From positions 2,108,001 through 2,172,000 of the forward strand of contig NC_014121.1 in NCBI RefSeq assembly GCF_000025565.1: a stretch of 64,000 nt of DNA, written 5' to 3'. How positions within the stretch are numbered: the stretch's first letter is position 1; every line of letters begins with the position of its first letter. Below the pieces are notes generated by a model. It had not been told where the DNA came from and searched no databases. It worked only from the letters and a program-made list of their open reading frames with translations. Both the position numbers and the translations under genes were made by a program. Below, piece after piece: positions 34,682 through 44,395 of the stretch. The stretch is from Enterobacter cloacae subsp. cloacae ATCC 13047 (GTDB taxonomy: Bacteria; Pseudomonadota; Gammaproteobacteria; Enterobacterales; Enterobacteriaceae).

Positions 34682-37600
34682 TTAAGCCGAAATCTGCTCC
34701 ATCGCCTGCAAAATACGTTTATCCGAAATCGGATACGGCGTACCGAGCTGCTGGGCAAAGAAGCTGACGCGTAACTCTTCGATCATCCAGCGGATCGCCT
34801 GAACGTCTTCATCGTCACGACGTGCCGGTGGCAGTTTGTTTAACCACTGCTGCCACGCCTGCTGCACGTTTTCAACTTTCAGCATCTGGGCACGGTCACG
34901 ATGCGGATCGATGGCCATTTTCTCCAGCCGTTTTTCAATCGCCTGCAGGTAACGCAGCGTGTCGCCGAGACGGTTGAAGCCATTGCCGGTGACAAAGCCC
35001 CGGTACACCAGGCCCGCCATCTGCGCTTTGACATCCGACAGCCCCAGCGCCATGGTCATATCCACGCGCCCTTTCAGGCGTTTGTTGATATTGAACACGG
35101 TGGTGAGGATCTGCTCGACCTGTTTGGCAATATCCACCACGGTGTCGTTCAGCTCCGCGCGTACCTTTTCATGAAGCTGAGCAAAGCCCTCTTCTGACCA
35201 GACCGGACCGCCGGCCTCGTGGATCAGCTTGTCCACGCCGCAGGAGATGCAGTCGTCGATCAGATCCAGCACTTTGCCGTACGGGTTAAAGTACAGCCCC
35301 AGCTTGGCTTTGTTCGGCAGCTTCTCGTGCAGATACTTGATCGGCGACGGGATGTTGAGCAGCAACAGGCGGCGCAGCCCGCGCCACATCATCTGCTGCT
35401 GTTCCTGCGGGTTATCAAACAGCTTGATCGCCACGCTGTCGCGCTCATCCACCAGCGCAGGCCAGGCCTTCACTTTGTAGTTACCGCGTTTTTGCTCGTA
35501 GCTTTCGGGGAGCTGGCCAAAGCTCCAGATGTGCAGCCCGCTCTGCTCAATCCCATCATCCGCCACCGCGGACAAGGTCTCCTGCACTTTGCCTTTCAGC
35601 GCCTCTTTCAGCGCGGTGAGCGAACGGCCTTCCTGCAGCTTCTTGTTTTTATCGTCCACCACGCGGAAGGTGATTTTCAGGTGATCGGGCACCTGATCCC
35701 AGTTCCAGTCTTCGCGGTCAATGGTGGTACCGGTCATGCGGCGGAACTCACGCTCCAGCGCATCCAGCAGCGGCAGCTCCAGCGGCGTCACGCGGCCTAA
35801 AAACGCTTCGGCGTAGTTAGGGGCCGGAACAAAGTTACGGCGCACCGGTTTCGGCAGCGATTTGATCAGCGCAATCACCAGTTCGCGGCGCAGGCCGGGA
35901 ATTTGCCACTCAAATCCGCTCTCATCCACCTGGTTTAGTAGCGGCAGCGGGATATGAACGGTGACACCATCCGCGTCCGTTCCCGGCTCAAACTGATAGG
36001 TCAGCCGCAGCTTAAGGTTGCCCTGATGCCAGAAGTTCGGGTAGTCGAGCTTACTGACCGACTCCGCCCCTTCTTTAATCAGCATGCTCTTTTCAAAGTT
36101 GAGCAGATCCGGCGTCTCTTTGCTGGCCTTCTTCCACCAGCTGTCAAAGTGACGGGCGGAAATGACATCGTGGCTGATGCGCTGGTCGTAAAATTCGAAC
36201 AGCGCCTCGTCATCCACCAGAATGTCGCGACGACGGGATTTGTGCTCCAGCTCTTCCACTTCGGCACGCAGCTTGAGGTTTTCACGGAAGAAGGCGTGAC
36301 GCGTCTGCCAGTCGCCCTCCACCAGCGCGTGGCGGATAAACAGCTCGCGGCACAGCGCCGGGTCAATCTGGCTGTAGTTGACCTTACGCGCGGCCACCAC
36401 CGGCAGACCGTAGACGGTCACTTTTTCGGTTGCCATCACCGCCCCCTGCGCGCGCTCCCAGTGCGGTTCACTGTATGAGCGTTTCAGCAGGTGTTGCGCC
36501 ACCGGCTCCACCCATTCCGGATCGATACGCGCGGCAATACGCCCCCACAGACGGCTGGTTTCCACCAGTTCAGCAACCATGGTCCACTTGGGTGGTTTCT
36601 TGAACAACCCGGAGCCGGGGAAGATGGAGAAACGGGCGTTGCGCGCGCCGGTATACTCCTGCTTTTCGGCGTCCTTCATGCCGATATGGGAAAGCAGTCC
36701 GGTCAGCAATGCGATGTGAATTTCGCGGTACTCCGCCGGTTCACTGTTCACCGGAATACCCAGCTCTTTCACCACCTGGCGCAGTTGGGTGTAGATATCC
36801 TGCCACTCGCGCACGCGCAGGTAGTTGAGGAAATCCACGCGACACTGACGGCGGAACTGGTTAGATGACAGCGCTTTCTGCTGCTCGCCGAGGTAGTTCC
36901 ACAGGTTCACGAAGGCAAGGAAATCCGACTCTTTGTCGTGGAAGCGACGGTGTTTCTCATCCGACGCCTGCTGTTTGTCCATTGGGCGTTCACGCGGATC
37001 CTGTATTGAGAGCGCCGAGGTGATGATCATCGCCTCGCGCACGCAGCCGTGTTTTTGCGCTTCCAGCACCATGCGCGCCAGACGCGGGTCCACCGGCAAC
37101 TGGCTGAGCTGCCGTCCCAGCGGCGTCAGTTTATACGCGGTGGCCTGCTCGTCAGTGGTGATCGCCCCCAGCTCTTCCAGCAGGCGTACACCGTCCTGAA
37201 TATTGCGTTTGTCCGGCGCTTCGACAAACGGGAAAGCGGCGATATCGCCCAGCCCCAGCGCGGTCATCTGCAGGATGACGGAAGCGAGGTTGGTGCGCAG
37301 GATCTCCGGGTCGGTAAACTCCGGGCGGGAGAGGAAATCGTCTTCCGAATAGAGACGAATACAGATCCCCTCCGACACACGTCCACAGCGCCCTTTACGC
37401 TGGTTGGCCGACGCCTGTGAAACCGGCTCAATCGGCAGACGCTGTACCTTGGTGCGGTAGCTGTAGCGGCTGATACGCGCCGTACCCGGATCAATCACAT
37501 ACTTAATGCCCGGCACGGTCAGCGAGGTTTCCGCCACGTTGGTCGCCAGCACGATGCGTCGCCCACTGTGCGGCTGGAACACGCGGTTCTGTTCACTGTT

Positions 37601-38584
37601 GGAGAGACGTGCGTAAAGCGGCAAAATTTCCGTGTGGCGCAGATCGCGCTTACTGAGCGCGTCGGCGGTATCGCGGATCTCACGCTCGCCGCTCATAAAG
37701 ATCAGAATGTCGCCCGCGCTCTCATTGCCCAGTTCGTCAACGGCATCGAAAATAGCCTGCAACTGGTCGCGCTCGGTATCCTCCGCCACCTCCACGATCG
37801 GGCGATAGCGCACTTCTACCGGATAGGTACGGCCGGAGACTTCAATAATCGGTGCGTTATTGAAATGTTTTGAGAAACGCTCCGGGTCGATGGTCGCGGA
37901 GGTGATGATAATTTTCAGATCCGGGCGACGCGGCAGTAGCTCTTTAAGGTAGCCGAGCAGGAAGTCGATGTTCAGACTGCGCTCGTGCGCCTCATCAATA
38001 ATGATGGTGTCGTACTGCATCAGCAGACGATCCTGCTGAATTTCCGCCAGCAGGATACCGTCGGTCATCAGCTTGACCATGGTGTTATCGCTCACATGGT
38101 CGCTGAAACGCACCTTATAACCGATGCAGCCGCCCGGCTCCGTTTGCAGCTCCTCGGCAATACGGTTCGCCACGGTACGCGCCGCCAGACGACGCGGCTG
38201 GGTATGACCAATCAGGCCCTTCACTCCGCGGCCGAGCTCCATACAGATTTTCGGCAGCTGTGTGGTTTTCCCCGAGCCGGTCTCCCCCGCCACGATCACC
38301 ACCTGGTGGTCGCGCACGGCGTTGAGGATCTCCTGCTTTTTCTGACTGACGGGCAGATTTTCCGGATAGGTGATTGCCGGACGAGCCGCTTCGCGCAGCA
38401 CAACTTTCCCTGCCGCCTGTTCAATCTCTTTCGCCATCTCCTGGAAAATGGCCTGTTGTGCATCAGGATTTTTAACCTTCTTCACCCCGTGCAAGCGGCG
38501 AGCAAAGCGCTGTTTATCGCGCAGCATCAGTGAATCAAGCTGTTGCAGGAGCATCGGGAAGGTCAATTTTTGTTGTTCTGTCAT
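34682..38584 (-). CDS. hrpA: ATP-dependent RNA helicase HrpA
   Basis: This is a DEAH-box RNA helicase; in E. coli it rescues stalled ribosomes. The start MTEQQKLTFPMLLQQ gives exactly 1,300 residues, the E. coli HrpA length; the frame runs 26 codons further upstream, but that part is not homologous in look. Walker A GETGSGKT is at about 100-107, and the DEAH box (IIIDEAHERSLN) at about 197-200. Motif III SATID and motif VI QRKGRCGRVSEGICIRLYSE follow, then the OB-fold and the long C-terminal DUF3418 region. It is divergent from azoR, as in E. coli. Confidence 0.97.
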   Translation of the reverse strand: MTEQQKLTFPMLLQQLDSLMLRDKQRFARRLHGVKKVKNPDAQQAIFQEMAKEIEQAAGKVVLREAARPAITYPENLPVSQKKQEILNAVRDHQVVIVAGETGSGKTTQLPKICMELGRGVKGLIGHTQPRRLAARTVANRIAEELQTEPGGCIGYKVRFSDHVSDNTMVKLMTDGILLAEIQQDRLLMQYDTIIIDEAHERSLNIDFLLGYLKELLPRRPDLKIIITSATIDPERFSKHFNNAPIIEVSGRTYPVEVRYRPIVEVAEDTERDQLQAIFDAVDELGNESAGDILIFMSGEREIRDTADALSKRDLRHTEILPLYARLSNSEQNRVFQPHSGRRIVLATNVAETSLTVPGIKYVIDPGTARISRYSYRTKVQRLPIEPVSQASANQRKGRCGRVSEGICIRLYSEDDFLSRPEFTDPEILRTNLASVILQMTALGLGDIAAFPFVEAPDKRNIQDGVRLLEELGAITTDEQATAYKLTPLGRQLSQLPVDPRLARMVLEAQKHGCVREAMIITSALSIQDPRERPMDKQQASDEKHRRFHDKESDFLAFVNLWNYLGEQQKALSSNQFRRQCRVDFLNYLRVREWQDIYTQLRQVVKELGIPVNSEPAEYREIHIALLTGLLSHIGMKDAEKQEYTGARNARFSIFPGSGLFKKPPKWTMVAELVETSRLWGRIAARIDPEWVEPVAQHLLKRSYSEPHWERAQGAVMATEKVTVYGLPVVAARKVNYSQIDPALCRELFIRHALVEGDWQTRHAFFRENLKLRAEVEELEHKSRRRDILVDDEALFEFYDQRISHDVISARHFDSWWKKASKETPDLLNFEKSMLIKEGAESVSKLDYPNFWHQGNLKLRLTYQFEPGTDADGVTVHIPLPLLNQVDESGFEWQIPGLRRELVIALIKSLPKPVRRNFVPAPNYAEAFLGRVTPLELPLLDALEREFRRMTGTTIDREDWNWDQVPDHLKITFRVVDDKNKKLQEGRSLTALKEALKGKVQETLSAVADDGIEQSGLHIWSFGQLPESYEQKRGNYKVKAWPALVDERDSVAIKLFDNPQEQQQMMWRGLRRLLLLNIPSPIKYLHEKLPNKAKLGLYFNPYGKVLDLIDDCISCGVDKLIHEAGGPVWSEEGFAQLHEKVRAELNDTVVDIAKQVEQILTTVFNINKRLKGRVDMTMALGLSDVKAQMAGLVYRGFVTGNGFNRLGDTLRYLQAIEKRLEKMAIDPHRDRAQMLKVENVQQAWQQWLNKLPPARRDDEDVQAIRWMIEELRVSFFAQQLGTPYPISDKRILQAMEQISA

Positions 38585-38731
38585 AGCATTAACGGGCAGT
38601 GCACTGCCGGATAAAATCTCTTTGTAATGATTGCTATAGAGTACCACATCAGCGCTTTCCACGCCTTATTCAAAAAATTCGAACATAGGCTTCGATATAT
38701 TGCGCTATCTCTGTGGCAGGATTGTGAATAA

Positions 38732-39394
<663 letters not shown>

Positions 39395-39400
39395 GATTTC

Positions 39401-39436
39401 ACCCTCTCACCGCCTGGTGAGAGGGTTTTTCTTTTT
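39401..39436 (+). terminator. rho-independent terminator after azoR
   Basis: A perfect 11-bp stem (ACCCTCTCACC with GGTGAGAGGGT, 4-base loop) followed by TTTTCTTTTTT, 7 bp after the azoR stop. Confidence 0.93.
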
Positions 39437-39484
39437 TCCCGCATTTCGTTATCATCCGCTCCCACTCTCCAGCCGGGCGGCCTG

Positions 39485-40171
39485 ATGTCTGCGATTATTG
39501 ATTCTTTTATTGCCCCACCGTGTCATGACGACATTGAGATCCTCTGGCAGGATGAACATCTGCTGCTGATCAATAAACCTTCCGGTCTGCTTAGCCTCTC
39601 GGGTAAAAATCCGCAAAATCTCGATTCGGTGCACTATCGTCTGGTTCAAAGCTTCCCTGGCTGCACGCTGGTGCATCGCCTGGATTTTGGCACGTCCGGC
39701 CTGATGGTGATTGCACGTAATAAGCCGATCAACGCCGCGCTGTGCCAGCAGTTCAGCCAGCGCAGCGTGGAGAAAGTCTACAGCGCCCTGCTTTGCGGCC
39801 ACCTGGAAAACAATGAAGGGATAATTGACGCGCCGATTGCCAAAGACCCGGCGCTGTTTCCGCTGATGTCGATCTGTGCCGTTAACGGCAAACCCGCCCG
39901 TTCACGCTATCGGGTGGTGGAACGCCTGTATCAAAACGCGGCGATGCCGCTCACGCGGGTAGAACTGACGCCAGAAACCGGGCGAACCCACCAGTTGCGC
40001 ATTCACTGTCAGCTGCTGGGCCACCCGATTTTAGGCTGCGATTTATATGGGGGACGGACGTGGCCTGGCAGCGGAACAACGCCGAGGCTGATGCTGCATG
40101 CCAGTCAGTTGAATTTTATTCATCCGGTGAGCGGCGAGCCGGTTAACGCCCGTCACGCCGCACCGTTCTGA
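39485..40171 (+). CDS. RluA-family pseudouridine synthase
   Basis: It isomerises uridine to pseudouridine in rRNA or tRNA. The 228 residues carry the RluA signature LVHRLDFGTSGLMVIARN with the catalytic Asp in RLD, plus VEKVYSALLCG and ELTPETGRTHQLRIHCQLLGHPILGCDLYGG. There is no S4 domain, which fits the RluA or TruC side of the family. Which RNA position it modifies cannot be told from the sequence alone. The stop is 6 bp from the end of the convergent yaiL-like gene. Confidence 0.9.
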   Translation: MSAIIDSFIAPPCHDDIEILWQDEHLLLINKPSGLLSLSGKNPQNLDSVHYRLVQSFPGCTLVHRLDFGTSGLMVIARNKPINAALCQQFSQRSVEKVYSALLCGHLENNEGIIDAPIAKDPALFPLMSICAVNGKPARSRYRVVERLYQNAAMPLTRVELTPETGRTHQLRIHCQLLGHPILGCDLYGGRTWPGSGTTPRLMLHASQLNFIHPVSGEPVNARHAAPF

Positions 40172-40177
40172 ACCGTC

Positions 40178-40717
40178 TTACCACATCAAATCGTCAGGGA
40201 TTTTGAAATCGGCATACGGATCGTCTTCATCCTGCTCTTCCTGACTCAGGGCGCTGTTTAGCACAATACTGTCGGCATCGCGCTGGGCAATTTTATCCGC
40301 CACCACCGCCGGGATAATGGCATATTCGCAATCGCCATTAGCGTTAATCACCAGACGTGCGATGGCCAGACGACCGTTAATCAACTGGGTCTGGGTTGCC
40401 TTATCCACCTCGATTTTTTTGATCAAATTGCCGTCGGTGAAGTTAAAGGTGATGTTGCCTTTCGCCACCGTGATGCGGTTCATCTCAATCAACTGCTTCA
40501 CCTGCGCCTTAAACTCTTTGGCGAGCACGGCCTGTTTTTGCTGCTCGCTCAACTGTTTGTCACGCTCAAGCTGCGCTTTTTTGTTCTCTTCTACCGCCTC
40601 TCTGGCCTCACGCGCCTGCACGCGGGATTTCTTGGCCGTGCGCTGAACTTTGGCCATTTTCTTGCTGGAGACTAAGCCCGCTTTCAGCATCTGCTCTTGT
40701 AAGGTGAGTTTTGTCAT
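40178..40717 (-). CDS. yaiL: DUF2058-family protein, YaiL-like
   Basis: This 179-residue cytosolic protein is recognisable as the YaiL/DUF2058 family. It has a basic N-terminal coiled coil (LTLQEQMLKAGLVSSKKMAKVQRTAKKSRVQAREAREAVEENKKAQLERD), a small globular C-terminal part (RITVAKGNITFNFTDGNLIKKIEVD; IIPAVVADKIAQRD) and an acidic tail (EEQDEDDPYADFKIPDDLMW). The function is not established; the basic coiled coil suggests RNA or ribosome contact, which is inference. It is convergent with the pseudouridine synthase gene. Confidence 0.85.
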   Translation of the reverse strand: MTKLTLQEQMLKAGLVSSKKMAKVQRTAKKSRVQAREAREAVEENKKAQLERDKQLSEQQKQAVLAKEFKAQVKQLIEMNRITVAKGNITFNFTDGNLIKKIEVDKATQTQLINGRLAIARLVINANGDCEYAIIPAVVADKIAQRDADSIVLNSALSQEEQDEDDPYADFKIPDDLMW

Positions 40718-40774
40718 GAGTGTGTTTAAACCGGTTGGAAATTTTGGGCAGTATAACTGGAACTGAGCAGTTCA

Positions 40775-40808
40775 TGAAGTTCGCTCATGTTGCTGTGAAA
40801 TTAAGTCA
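40775..40808 (+). promoter_or_regulatory. two MetR-like sites upstream of mesX-mesD
   Basis: TGAAGTTCGCTCA (40775-40787) and TGAAATTAAGTCA (40796-40808) each fit TGAA-N5-TTCA with one mismatch. Their 21-bp spacing is two helical turns. MetR is the homocysteine-responsive activator of metE, so the sites suit a methionine synthase promoter. Binding itself is inference. Confidence 0.5.
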
Positions 40809-40888
40809 CTTCCCCTGCGCTACCGCGTCAGGCATAAATTATGCATTGATAACTTCCTGGCAACATGAACTTAGGATGCATAACCAAG

Positions 40889-41863
40889 ATGAGTAAAGCT
40901 TTTACATTTACCCTTAAGCGCAGTTGCTTCGATGAAAATTATAACCCGTCAGAGAATACGCGTACGACCACCAACTTTGCCAACCTCGCCCGCGGGGAAA
41001 AGCGTCAGGAGAACCTGCGTAATACCCTGGTGATGATCAATAACCGCTTTAACGCCCTGGCGCGCTGGGATAATCCCAATGCCGATCGTTACGCGGTCGA
41101 GCTTGAGATCGTCTCTGTGGATCTGAATATTGGTGCGGAGAAAACCTTCCCGGCCATTGAAATATTGCAAACCACAATCGTCGATAAAAAAACCAATGAA
41201 CGCATCGACGGTATTGTCGGCAATAACTTCTCCTCTTACGTGCGCGATTACGATTTCAGCGTCCTGCTGCTGGAGCATAATAAAAACCAGCCCCATTTCA
41301 CCATTCCGGAGAAGTTTGGTGTCTTGCACGGCAATATCTTCCGCCATTTTGTTAATTCGCCGGAATACCGGGAGAATTTCAAAAAAGCACCGGTGATTTG
41401 CCTGAGCGTGTCCAGCAAAGACACTTATCGTCGCACGGGTAACCAGCACCCGGTGCTGGGCATTGAGTACACGCCGGATGGCGAGTCATTGACGGAGCAG
41501 TACTTCGCGAAAATGGGCCTGAAGGTACGCTATTTCATGCCTGAAAACAGCGTGGCGCCGTTTGCCTTCTTCTTCACCGGCGATTTGCTCAGTGATTACA
41601 CCAATCTTGAACTGATCGCCACCATCAGCACGATGGAGACGTTCCAGAAGATCTATCGCCCGGAAATTTATAACGCTAACTCGGCGGCAGGACACTGCTA
41701 TCGCCCCGACCTGAATCAGCAGGATCACTCATTAACCAAAATTGTTTACGACCGTGTTGAACGCAGCCAGCTGGCCATTGAGCAGGGTAAATTCACGGAA
41801 GAACAATTTATCAAGCCTTACAAACACGTACTCGAGCAGTGGTCTGATAACTACGCGCGTTAA
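40889..41863 (+). CDS. mesX: DUF1852 protein, MesX partner of folate-independent methionine synthase
   Basis: DUF1852 proteins occur next to short MetE-like proteins and have been shown in other bacteria to be needed, together with oxygen, for MesD-type methionine synthesis without a folate methyl donor. The start MSKAFTFTLKRSCFDENYNPSENTRTTTNFANLARG gives 324 residues. AGGA lies upstream, and the eight extra codons of the longer frame are ignored. The protein is soluble, with no signal peptide. Characteristic stretches include RGEKRQENLRNTLVMINNRFNALARWDNPNADRYAVELEIVSVDL and the C-terminal NSAAGHCYRPDLNQQDHSLTKIVYDRVERSQL. The mesD-like gene follows after 27 bp, so the two form an operon. 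The family call is from sequence memory and context. Confidence 0.82.
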   Translation: MSKAFTFTLKRSCFDENYNPSENTRTTTNFANLARGEKRQENLRNTLVMINNRFNALARWDNPNADRYAVELEIVSVDLNIGAEKTFPAIEILQTTIVDKKTNERIDGIVGNNFSSYVRDYDFSVLLLEHNKNQPHFTIPEKFGVLHGNIFRHFVNSPEYRENFKKAPVICLSVSSKDTYRRTGNQHPVLGIEYTPDGESLTEQYFAKMGLKVRYFMPENSVAPFAFFFTGDLLSDYTNLELIATISTMETFQKIYRPEIYNANSAAGHCYRPDLNQQDHSLTKIVYDRVERSQLAIEQGKFTEEQFIKPYKHVLEQWSDNYAR

Positions 41864-41890
41864 TTAATCGAATTTAAAAGGGTTATACAT

Positions 41891-42919
41891 ATGAAAACAT
41901 TGCTCCCGACGTCAACCGCTGGCAGCCTGCCTAAGCCAACCTGGCTTGCACAACCAGAAACGCTGTGGTCACCGTGGAAATTAGAGGATCAGGAGTTACT
42001 GGCCGGTAAGCAGGATGCGCTGCGTTTATCGCTTGATGAGCAGATCCGCGCGGGGATTGATATCGTCAGCGATGGCGAACAGACGCGCCAGCACTTTGTG
42101 ACCACCTTTATTGAACACCTCAGCGGCGTGGATTTTGAAAACCGTCAGACCGTGCGCATTCGTAACCGCTACGATGCGAGCGTGCCGACGGTGGTCAGCG
42201 CCGTGGCGCGTCAAAAACCGGTGTTCGTGGACGACGCAAAATACTTACGGCAGCTCACGGATAAGCCAATCAAGTGGGCCCTGCCGGGGCCAATGACCAT
42301 GATCGACACTCTTTACGACGCGCACTATAAAAGCCGCGAAAAGCTGGCCTGGGAGTTCGCTAAAATCCTCAATCAGGAGGCAAGAGAGTTAGAGGCCGCA
42401 GGTGTCGATATCATTCAGTTTGATGAGCCGGCATTTAATGTCTTTTTTGATGAGGTCAACGACTGGGGGATTGCGGCGCTGGAGCGTGCCATTGAAGGGC
42501 TGAAATGCGAAACAGCGGTACACATCTGCTACGGATACGGCATCAAGGCCAATACCGACTGGAAAAAGACCCTTGGCTCAGAATGGCGTCAGTATGAAGA
42601 GGCGTTTCCTAAGCTTCAGACATCGAATATCGACATCATCTCGCTGGAGTGTCACAACTCCCGCGTGCCGATGGATCTGCTGGAGCTGATCCGCGGCAAA
42701 AAAGTGATGGTAGGCGCCATCGACGTGGCAACCAACACCATTGAAACCGCGGAAGAAGTGGCTGACACCCTGCGTAAAGCGCTGCAGTTTGTCGATGCCG
42801 ACAAGCTTTACCCGTCAACCAACTGCGGTATGGCGCCGCTTTCCCGTCAGGTTGCCAACGGTAAGCTGAAGGCGCTGAGCGCCGGAGCCGCGATTATCCG
42901 CAACGAGCTTGGCGCGTAA
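41891..42919 (+). CDS. mesD: short MetE-like methionine synthase (MesD type)
   Basis: This should transfer a methyl group to homocysteine to make methionine. The 342 residues correspond only to the C-terminal catalytic barrel of MetE (normally about 750 residues), so the folate-binding N-terminal half is absent. The zinc-site pattern is visible: HICYG, ISLECHNSR and the final cysteine in STNCGMAPLSR. Other conserved pieces are TAGSLPKPTWL, VSDGEQTR, WALPGPMTM and IIQFDEPAFN. It is paired with the DUF1852 protein, as in MesX/MesD systems, where the methyl donor is not methyl-folate. Its stop directly abuts the end of the convergent LysR gene. Confidence 0.83.
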   Translation: MKTLLPTSTAGSLPKPTWLAQPETLWSPWKLEDQELLAGKQDALRLSLDEQIRAGIDIVSDGEQTRQHFVTTFIEHLSGVDFENRQTVRIRNRYDASVPTVVSAVARQKPVFVDDAKYLRQLTDKPIKWALPGPMTMIDTLYDAHYKSREKLAWEFAKILNQEARELEAAGVDIIQFDEPAFNVFFDEVNDWGIAALERAIEGLKCETAVHICYGYGIKANTDWKKTLGSEWRQYEEAFPKLQTSNIDIISLECHNSRVPMDLLELIRGKKVMVGAIDVATNTIETAEEVADTLRKALQFVDADKLYPSTNCGMAPLSRQVANGKLKALSAGAAIIRNELGA

Positions 42920-43861
42920 TCACCTGCCCTGCGTTTGCCAGTAGAGCGGCGTACCGAAACACCCGACGTAATGATCAATCACCGCCCTGACGTTAAGGGG
43001 CGGATGCCGCGCGTTTGGGTAGATCGCCGCAATATTCAGGGGCTCCGTATGAATGGCGCACTCCAGCCCTGGCAGGAGTGCGACCAGTTCGCCCTGCTGC
43101 AGGCGGTCGCCAATCAGCCAGTCCGGAAACAGCACAATTCCCATCCCGCCCAGCGCGGCAGCTAGCAGCGATTCCGCATTATTTGACGTCATTAATGGCA
43201 TCACCGGGTAGTGCACCCACTCCTCCCCCGCACCGCGCAACAGCCAGCGGTTAGGCCCCGACGAACCACGGTAGACCAGGCATTTATGATGCGCCAGATC
43301 GTCCGGCCCTTGCGGCGCGCCGTGCTGTCGCAGATAGTCCGGCGAGGCGGCCAGATGGTAGCGCTGCTGACCAAAAATGCGCGCGTGAAAGGTGGAGTCC
43401 GTCAGCACGCCGATGCGAAAGATCACGTCGGCGGCATTCTTGTGCGGGTCGATAAAATCATCGGTCAGCGTCAGCTCGATATTCAGCCGCGGATAGCGCG
43501 CCGTCAGATCAGGCAGCCCTGGCGCAATGTGCCGCTGGCCGAAAAAGACCGGTGCATTAATGCGGATCGTGCCGGAAGGCTCCGTTGAACGTGCATCCAG
43601 CTCCCGACGAGCCTCCTCAAAACTCGTCATCATCTCCCTGGCATAGCGGATAAACAGATGACCACTTTCTGTGGGGATCACCGCCCGGGTATTGCGGTAA
43701 AAAAGCTGCTGGCCGAGTGCATCCTCAAGCTGGTGGATAATGCGCGAAACCTGCGAGGCGGAAAGGCCCTCGCGGCGCGCGACCACGGAAAAATTTTCGG
43801 CTTCAAAAACCGCGATAAAAATCTTCAGCGAACGGAGGTTCATGCTCCCGGCGTCGTACAT
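42920..43861 (-). CDS. LysR-family transcriptional regulator
   Basis: This is a DNA-binding regulator of 313 residues. The N-terminal helix-turn-helix reads MNLRSLKIFIAVFEAENFSVVARREGLSASQVSRIIHQLEDALGQQLFYRNTRAVIPTESG. The effector domain includes GTIRINAPVFFGQRHIAPGLPDLTARYPRLNIEL and DVIFRIG, a layout like the CrgA/PA-type LysR group. Starts at 43861 or at MNLRS (43843) are both possible: the longer has AGGA at fair spacing, the shorter has GGGAG almost touching the ATG. It is divergent from two YdcZ-type membrane proteins and is probably their regulator. It ends base-to-base with the mesD gene. Confidence 0.88.
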   Translation of the reverse strand: MYDAGSMNLRSLKIFIAVFEAENFSVVARREGLSASQVSRIIHQLEDALGQQLFYRNTRAVIPTESGHLFIRYAREMMTSFEEARRELDARSTEPSGTIRINAPVFFGQRHIAPGLPDLTARYPRLNIELTLTDDFIDPHKNAADVIFRIGVLTDSTFHARIFGQQRYHLAASPDYLRQHGAPQGPDDLAHHKCLVYRGSSGPNRWLLRGAGEEWVHYPVMPLMTSNNAESLLAAALGGMGIVLFPDWLIGDRLQQGELVALLPGLECAIHTEPLNIAAIYPNARHPPLNVRAVIDHYVGCFGTPLYWQTQGR

Positions 43862-43956
43862 TCGTGCATATCCTGCAAAGGTGTTTCCTGCATTATGGCA
43901 TTTTTCTCATGACCAGACCGACGTAATCTTCTCCGTCTGCAAACGGAGGAATAACA

Positions 43957-44391
43957 ATGCAGCTTGTTTTGATTTTACTGGTGATTGCCGGGGGGATGGG
44001 GCTTTCCGTAGAGGCTGGCCTGCTGGGGCCGCTGGGTGGAAAAGTCGGTGATTTATGGGCCACGTTCAGCATTTTTGGCGTCGGCGCCGCGCTGACGTTT
44101 CTGCTGATGCTGTTCTTCAGCCCGCGCAACAGCCCGTCGTTTTTTGCCCAGCCTGGCTGGCAGTTGCTCGGCGGGGTACTTGGCCCGGTTTACGTGGTGA
44201 TCCTGACCCTCGCCACCCCGGCCATCGGCATCGCCCTGACGATGATTGGCATTCTGGCGGGGCAGGTTTTTAAAAGCCTGCTGATCGACCATTACGGTCT
44301 GCTGGGCACACCGCACAGGAAGATCAACGCGAAACGGATCGTCGCGCTGGGTTTTATTATTGCGGCACTGATTCTGGTCGCACAGGGGTAA
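43957..44391 (+). CDS. small YdcZ/DUF606-type membrane transporter, first of pair
   Basis: A 144-residue, highly hydrophobic protein with about five membrane segments (LVLILLVIAGGMGLSVEAGLLGPLGG; LWATFSIFGVGAALTFLLMLFF; LLGGVLGPVYVVILTLATPAIGIALTMIGILAGQVFKSLLIDHYGLLG; IVALGFIIAALILVAQG). This is the DUF606/YdcZ family, a half-size relative of drug/metabolite transporters. GGAGGAA precedes the start. Four bases separate it from a second, paralogous gene, so the two probably form a heterodimer. The divergent LysR gene is the likely regulator. The substrate is unknown. Confidence 0.88.
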   Translation: MQLVLILLVIAGGMGLSVEAGLLGPLGGKVGDLWATFSIFGVGAALTFLLMLFFSPRNSPSFFAQPGWQLLGGVLGPVYVVILTLATPAIGIALTMIGILAGQVFKSLLIDHYGLLGTPHRKINAKRIVALGFIIAALILVAQG

Positions 44392-44395
44392 CACG

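Noticed and set aside
38585..38662. 26-codon N-terminal extension of HrpA
   Set aside because: The shorter start gives exactly the 1,300-residue E. coli length and begins with the conserved MTEQQKLTF.
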